In this document: positions 61,203-64,000 of the stretch, one piece after another
Layout: each line of letters begins with the position of its first letter
Numbering within the stretch: position 1 is the first letter of the stretch
Assembly (NCBI RefSeq): GCF_028023555.1
Contig: NZ_JAQIOY010000002.1
Coordinates: 434,001-498,000 of the forward strand
Source of the DNA: Thalassococcus_A lentus
GTDB lineage: Bacteria > Pseudomonadota > Alphaproteobacteria > Rhodobacterales > Rhodobacteraceae
Length of the DNA: 64,000 nucleotides
Reading direction: 5' to 3'
Notes under the pieces: model-generated
Database searches by the model: none
Seen by the model: the letters and a program-made list of their open reading frames with translations, nothing else
What the model was told of the DNA's origin: nothing
Made by a program: the position numbers and the translations under genes

Positions 61203-62359
61203 TCACCCAAGCGCTAGAGCAACTGTTCTCGATTGCCCCGAACACCGGGGTTGAGGACGTACCTTTGCTGGATGCCTCGGGACGTGTTCTGGCCAAGAGC
61301 GTGCAGGCCCGGCGCGAACAGCCGCCCTTTGCCGCCTCGGCCATGGATGGCTATGCGGTGCAAGAGGCGTCACCCGGCGACATCCTGACCGTCATCGGTG
61401 AAAGCGCTGCGGGCCATCGTTTTGAAGGCGCTGTCGCGGCGGGAGAGGCCGTGCGGATCTTTACCGGAGCGCCAGTGCCCGAGGGCGCAAACCGCGTCGT
61501 GATTCAGGAAGACGTGCAGCGCAACGGCGACACGATCACCATTGGCGACAATCTGGATACGAATGTCTACATCCGCCCATCAGGTGGCGACTTCCACATT
61601 GGCGACAGCGTGGCGGCGCCGCGCCTGTTGGACCCTCAGGATGTCGCGCTTTTGGCGTCGATGAACATTGCGCAGGTTCCCGTGGCCCGCAAACCCGTGA
61701 TCGCGCTGATTTCGACCGGAGACGAACTGGTCATGCCCGGCGATACGCCCGGCCCGGATCAGATCATCGCCTCGAACACCTTTGGTTTGCATGCCTTGAT
61801 GCGCAATCTGGGTGCCGAACCGCGTTTGCTGCCCATTGCCCGAGACAACGAAGCATCGCTCAAGACTGTCATTTCTCTGGCGGAGGACGCGGATCTGATT
61901 GTCACCATCGGCGGCGCGTCGGTCGGCGATCATGATCTTGTGGCCTCAGTAACATCCGGCATGGGCCTGGACCGGGCCTTTCACAAGGTTGCCATGAGAC
62001 CGGGCAAACCGTTGATGTCCGGTCGTCTGGGCGAGACCATGATGATCGGCCTGCCCGGCAACCCTGTCTCTGCAATGGTGTGCGGACATATCTTTGTTGC
62101 GCCCGTTGTCCGGGCCATGATGGGATTGCCAGCGGTGCCTGCGCCGCGTCAGATCGCCCCTCTTGGTGCAGCAGTGTCCCGCAACGGCCCCCGCGAGCAC
62201 TACATGCGGGCCCGCCTTCGTGATGGCGAACTGCAGCCTTTCGGACGTCAGGATTCGAGTCTGCTGAGCATATTGGGTGAAGCAAACGCGCTGATTGTCA
62301 GGCCCGTTGACAGCCCTGCACTTGATGTCGGTGAGCAGGTCGAGTTCATTTCAATCTAA
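61193..62359 (+). CDS. moeA: Molybdopterin molybdotransferase MoeA
   Basis: A 388-aa enzyme that inserts molybdate into adenylated molybdopterin. Conserved blocks are PPFAASAMDGYAV, VRIFTGAPVPEGANRVVIQED, ALISTGDELVMPGD, TIGGASVGDHDLV and KVAMRPGKPLMSGRL with the GLPGNPVSAMVC loop. The ATG at 61193 is inside the right repeat copy. After its stop, an AT-rich gap begins. Confidence 0.96.
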   Translation: MITVTQALEQLFSIAPNTGVEDVPLLDASGRVLAKSVQARREQPPFAASAMDGYAVQEASPGDILTVIGESAAGHRFEGAVAAGEAVRIFTGAPVPEGANRVVIQEDVQRNGDTITIGDNLDTNVYIRPSGGDFHIGDSVAAPRLLDPQDVALLASMNIAQVPVARKPVIALISTGDELVMPGDTPGPDQIIASNTFGLHALMRNLGAEPRLLPIARDNEASLKTVISLAEDADLIVTIGGASVGDHDLVASVTSGMGLDRAFHKVAMRPGKPLMSGRLGETMMIGLPGNPVSAMVCGHIFVAPVVRAMMGLPAVPAPRQIAPLGAAVSRNGPREHYMRARLRDGELQPFGRQDSSLLSILGEANALIVRPVDSPALDVGEQVEFISI

Positions 62360-62429
62360 AGGCGATCAAGCCTGATCTTCTCGTTGCAGATCTAGATTAA
62401 ATTTGCACAAACGAAACCAAAAATGCGCG

Positions 62430-62443
62430 TATTGTCAACAATA
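62430..62443. promoter_or_regulatory. Palindrome in the AT-rich gap after moeA
   Basis: TATTGT-CA-ACAATA is a perfect 14-base palindrome in the gap between moeA and the orphan ORF. It could be an operator; no known consensus was recognised. Confidence 0.3.
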
Positions 62444-62554
62444 TGGGCAAATTTCAACCTATCCGGAAATTTAATATTTACCATACACTTTAAACAACTT
62501 AAACGTGCTAACGGGCCATAACTAAACACTTCAACGGTACAAACGGAGCACGTC

Positions 62555-62950
62555 TTGAACCAAAAACCCAAACGAAAGAAACCACACCGACCATTTTTTG
62601 CAAACCGGCGACGGATGATCATTCTCAGCATCATAAGGGACATCCTGCACGACGCCGCAGACAGTGATCACGACATCCATCGGACCATCACGCAGTGGTG
62701 CGCCAGCAAAGAAGGTCAATCCATCATCCGCAGCAGTGGATTGTCGAATGTCTCAAACCTTGCGGACAGTCTGGCGGAACTTAGCGACGAATACCGCAAA
62801 ACAGGTCGCCCTCTCTCACGGCGTCAGATCATCACTCATGTGGAGCTTAACCTCGCCGATCCCGAGGACGAGAGCCAATTGTTTCGGGGTTTTCAAAACC
62901 TGTCCCAGAAGCACACGGACCAACGCGCCTTGAAAGTCGCCTCCAAATAG
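62555..62950 (+). CDS. 131-aa basic protein of unknown function
   Basis: An ORF with GGAG six bases before a TTG start (62555); the first ATG is 20 codons later. The N-terminus is very basic (KPKRKKPHRPFFANRRRM) and the rest is helical and mostly hydrophilic (DIHRTITQWCASKEGQSII, NLADSLAELSDEYRKTGR). G/C-ending codons are common enough to support coding, though the gap is AT-rich. It may be recently acquired. No family is recognised. Confidence 0.55.
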   Translation: MNQKPKRKKPHRPFFANRRRMIILSIIRDILHDAADSDHDIHRTITQWCASKEGQSIIRSSGLSNVSNLADSLAELSDEYRKTGRPLSRRQIITHVELNLADPEDESQLFRGFQNLSQKHTDQRALKVASK

Positions 62951-62992
62951 TCCGACACTCAGTGAGCACAAAAAAAGGATAAACCTCAGCAT
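62816..62992 (-). CDS. Possible 58-aa hydrophobic protein antisense to the orphan ORF
   Basis: On the minus strand, AAAAGGAGG lies eight bases before an ATG at 62992 that opens a 58-codon ORF with a signal-like start (MLRFILFLCSLSVGLFGG). It overlaps the 3' part of the orphan ORF at 62555. Both are unlikely to be real at once; codon use favours the plus-strand ORF. The strong ribosome site is the only support here. Confidence 0.2.
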   Translation of the reverse strand: MLRFILFLCSLSVGLFGGDFQGALVRVLLGQVLKTPKQLALVLGIGEVKLHMSDDLTP

Positions 62993-63017
62993 AGCATCGG
63001 CCTCCTTTTCAAAATTG

Positions 63018-63046
63018 TTGACACAAAACAAGAACACAAATAGAAC
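63018..63046 (+). promoter_or_regulatory. lexA promoter and SOS box
   Basis: TTGACA (63018-63023) is followed after 17 bases by TAGAAC (63041-63046), and GAAC-ACAAATA-GAAC (63032-63046) overlaps the -10. The latter is the alphaproteobacterial LexA operator, so lexA represses itself. The start codon is 34 bases downstream. Confidence 0.85.
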
Positions 63047-63079
63047 AAACGTTAACAAAACGGGAAAAGGTGGCCGAGC

Positions 63080-63775
63080 ATGCTGACCAAGAAACAACTG
63101 GATCTACTGGAATTCATCAACAAACGGATGACCCGCGACGGGGTGCCGCCCAGTTTTGATGAAATGAAGGACGCGCTGGATCTGCGCTCGAAATCCGGTA
63201 TTCACCGTTTAATCACTGCTCTGGAAGAACGCGGCTTTATCCGCCGCCTGCCACATAGAGCGCGCGCCCTCGAAATCCTGAAGCTGCCAGACAGCATGGG
63301 TGGCAAACCCGCGGGCTTTACCCCACAGGTCATTGATGGCGATCGCCCCGATCATCAACCCAGCGTCGCGCAAAGTGTGACCGCCTCCGGCGTGTCCGAA
63401 CTGCCGCTGATGGGCCGGATCGCAGCGGGTGTTCCGATCGAAGCGATCAACGAAGTGCCGCCGCAAATCGCTGTTCCCGGCCAGATGCTGAGCGGACAGG
63501 GTCGGCACTATGCGCTTGAGGTCAAGGGCGACTCGATGATTGATGCGGGCATCAACGACGGCGACGTTGTTGTGATACGCGAAACCACGGTCGCAGACGA
63601 AGGCGACATCGTCGTTGCGCAGGTCGAAGGCTATGAAGCGACATTGAAACGTCTGCGCAATCGCGGCGACATGGTCGTTCTCGAGGCGGCCAATCCAGCC
63701 TATGAGTCGCGGGTATTGCCCAAGGGGTCGGTCAGCGTTCAAGGCAAACTGGTCGGCTTGATCCGCACCTATTGA
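63080..63775 (+). CDS. lexA: SOS response repressor LexA
   Basis: A 231-aa repressor-protease. The N-terminal winged helix (LTKKQLDLLEFINKRMTRDGVPPSFDEMKDALDLRSKSGIHRLI) binds the SOS box. The C-terminal peptidase S24 domain has the cleavage site Ala116-Gly117 (RIAAGVPIEA), the nucleophile Ser152 (KGDSMIDAG) and general base Lys190 (ATLKRL). AAGG precedes the ATG. Its own operator is 34-48 bases upstream. It probably also controls the radical-SAM gene at 53 kb. Confidence 0.97.
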   Translation: MLTKKQLDLLEFINKRMTRDGVPPSFDEMKDALDLRSKSGIHRLITALEERGFIRRLPHRARALEILKLPDSMGGKPAGFTPQVIDGDRPDHQPSVAQSVTASGVSELPLMGRIAAGVPIEAINEVPPQIAVPGQMLSGQGRHYALEVKGDSMIDAGINDGDVVVIRETTVADEGDIVVAQVEGYEATLKRLRNRGDMVVLEAANPAYESRVLPKGSVSVQGKLVGLIRTY

Positions 63776-64000
63776 TCCGGTGCCGTCCCTGCTCTGACCG
63801 CAGGGACTGCCCATGCAAACGCAATGGGCCGCGGATCTGCACCATTCCAAAGACGGCGGCCCGACACCGAGGCCGCCGTTTTTATTCTCAGTTGCCCGTC
63901 AGACAGCCAAAGCGCCACGGCGCCGCTTTGTTTCAGCCGGCTCGGATCAAAGACGCGGCACGCCCCTTTCAGTTCAAAGGCAACGCTGGCCACAAGGATT
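63769..64000 (-). CDS. comEC: ComEC/Rec2-family protein, C-terminal end only
   Basis: The last 77 residues of a protein that continues past base 64000. The segment ACRVFDPSRLKQSGAVALW and ASVSGRRLWNG resembles the end of the metallo-beta-lactamase-like domain of ComEC, the DNA uptake channel used in natural transformation. The position next to lexA fits, since lexA and comEC are often neighbours in this family. The stop overlaps the lexA stop by seven bases. The assignment rests on a short fragment. Confidence 0.65.
   Translation of the reverse strand, partial: ILVASVAFELKGACRVFDPSRLKQSGAVALWLSDGQLRIKTAASVSGRRLWNGADPRPIAFAWAVPAVRAGTAPDQ
63853..63883 (+). terminator. lexA terminator inside the comEC coding region
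   Basis: ACGGCGGCC and GGCCGCCGT (9-bp stem, 9-base loop) followed by TTTTT. It lies 78 bases after lexA's stop, within the convergent comEC gene on the opposite strand. Confidence 0.88.

Overview
The window looks like chromosomal DNA from a marine member of the Rhodobacteraceae (Roseobacter group). The reasons are GC-rich codon use, the nifR3/dusB-ntrB-ntrC-ntrY-ntrX block, the ccmABCDG block, the trpG-trpD-trpC-moaC-moeA-lexA-comEC order, small families typical of the group (DUF6477, DUF6456, DUF6314, DUF3422, Lin0512), and an alphaproteobacterial LexA operator (GAAC-N7-GAAC) in front of lexA. Nearly everything is coding. No intergenic gap exceeds 300 bases, and I saw no rRNA, tRNA, CRISPR array, insertion sequence or prophage.

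Layout. 1-7.7 kb: the end of an argE-like gene, an EEP-family hydrolase, and a peptide/nickel-type ABC importer (fused double ATPase divergent from binding protein, a 63-aa mini-permease and two full permeases). 7.9-12.2 kb: a thiosulfate-type transporter and uncharacterised proteins, one with a VHL-like C-terminus. 12.4-19.4 kb: purB, a membrane protein built on 45-residue repeats, small secreted proteins, an orphan FliG paralogue, a lipid-A-type acyltransferase and a DUF1223 protein. 19.7-25.6 kb: acnA and the cytochrome c maturation operon. 25.6-36.5 kb: the nitrogen-control genes ntrXYCB and dusB, divergent ispDF-pgpA-cinA, and amtB. 36.7-44.4 kb: an MmgE/PrpD protein, a COQ10-like protein, hpt, a LysR regulator, two c-type cytochromes, lipA, DUF6456 and DUF6477. 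44.4-55.0 kb: accessory and one-carbon genes (MttB-family methyltransferase, two Lin0512 proteins, guaA, a sulfotransferase-like protein, homocysteine methyltransferase, an RTX protein, a radical-SAM protein, a corrinoid protein, DUF1638). 55-64 kb: a divergent polysaccharide deacetylase, then the translationally coupled trpG-trpD-ung-trpC-moaC-[GIY-YIG]-moeA row, an AT-rich gap with an orphan ORF, lexA, and the 3' end of comEC.

How the genes work together. NtrB/NtrC and NtrY/NtrX sense and transmit nitrogen status and AmtB brings in ammonium. CcmABCDG exports and attaches haem for c-type cytochromes such as the two encoded at 40-41.4 kb. The homocysteine methyltransferase (49.7 kb) and corrinoid protein (53.4 kb) look like separated modules of a B12-dependent methionine synthase, with an MttB homologue and DUF1638 as likely associates.

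Most notable: a GIY-YIG/DUF4357 gene sits exactly at the moaC/moeA junction, flanked by a perfect 16-bp direct repeat that supplies part of both its start and its stop. Also notable are a LexA-type box in front of the radical-SAM gene at 53.2 kb, a stand-alone copy of the first transmembrane segment of a permease, and a protein with a 45-residue supra-repeat.
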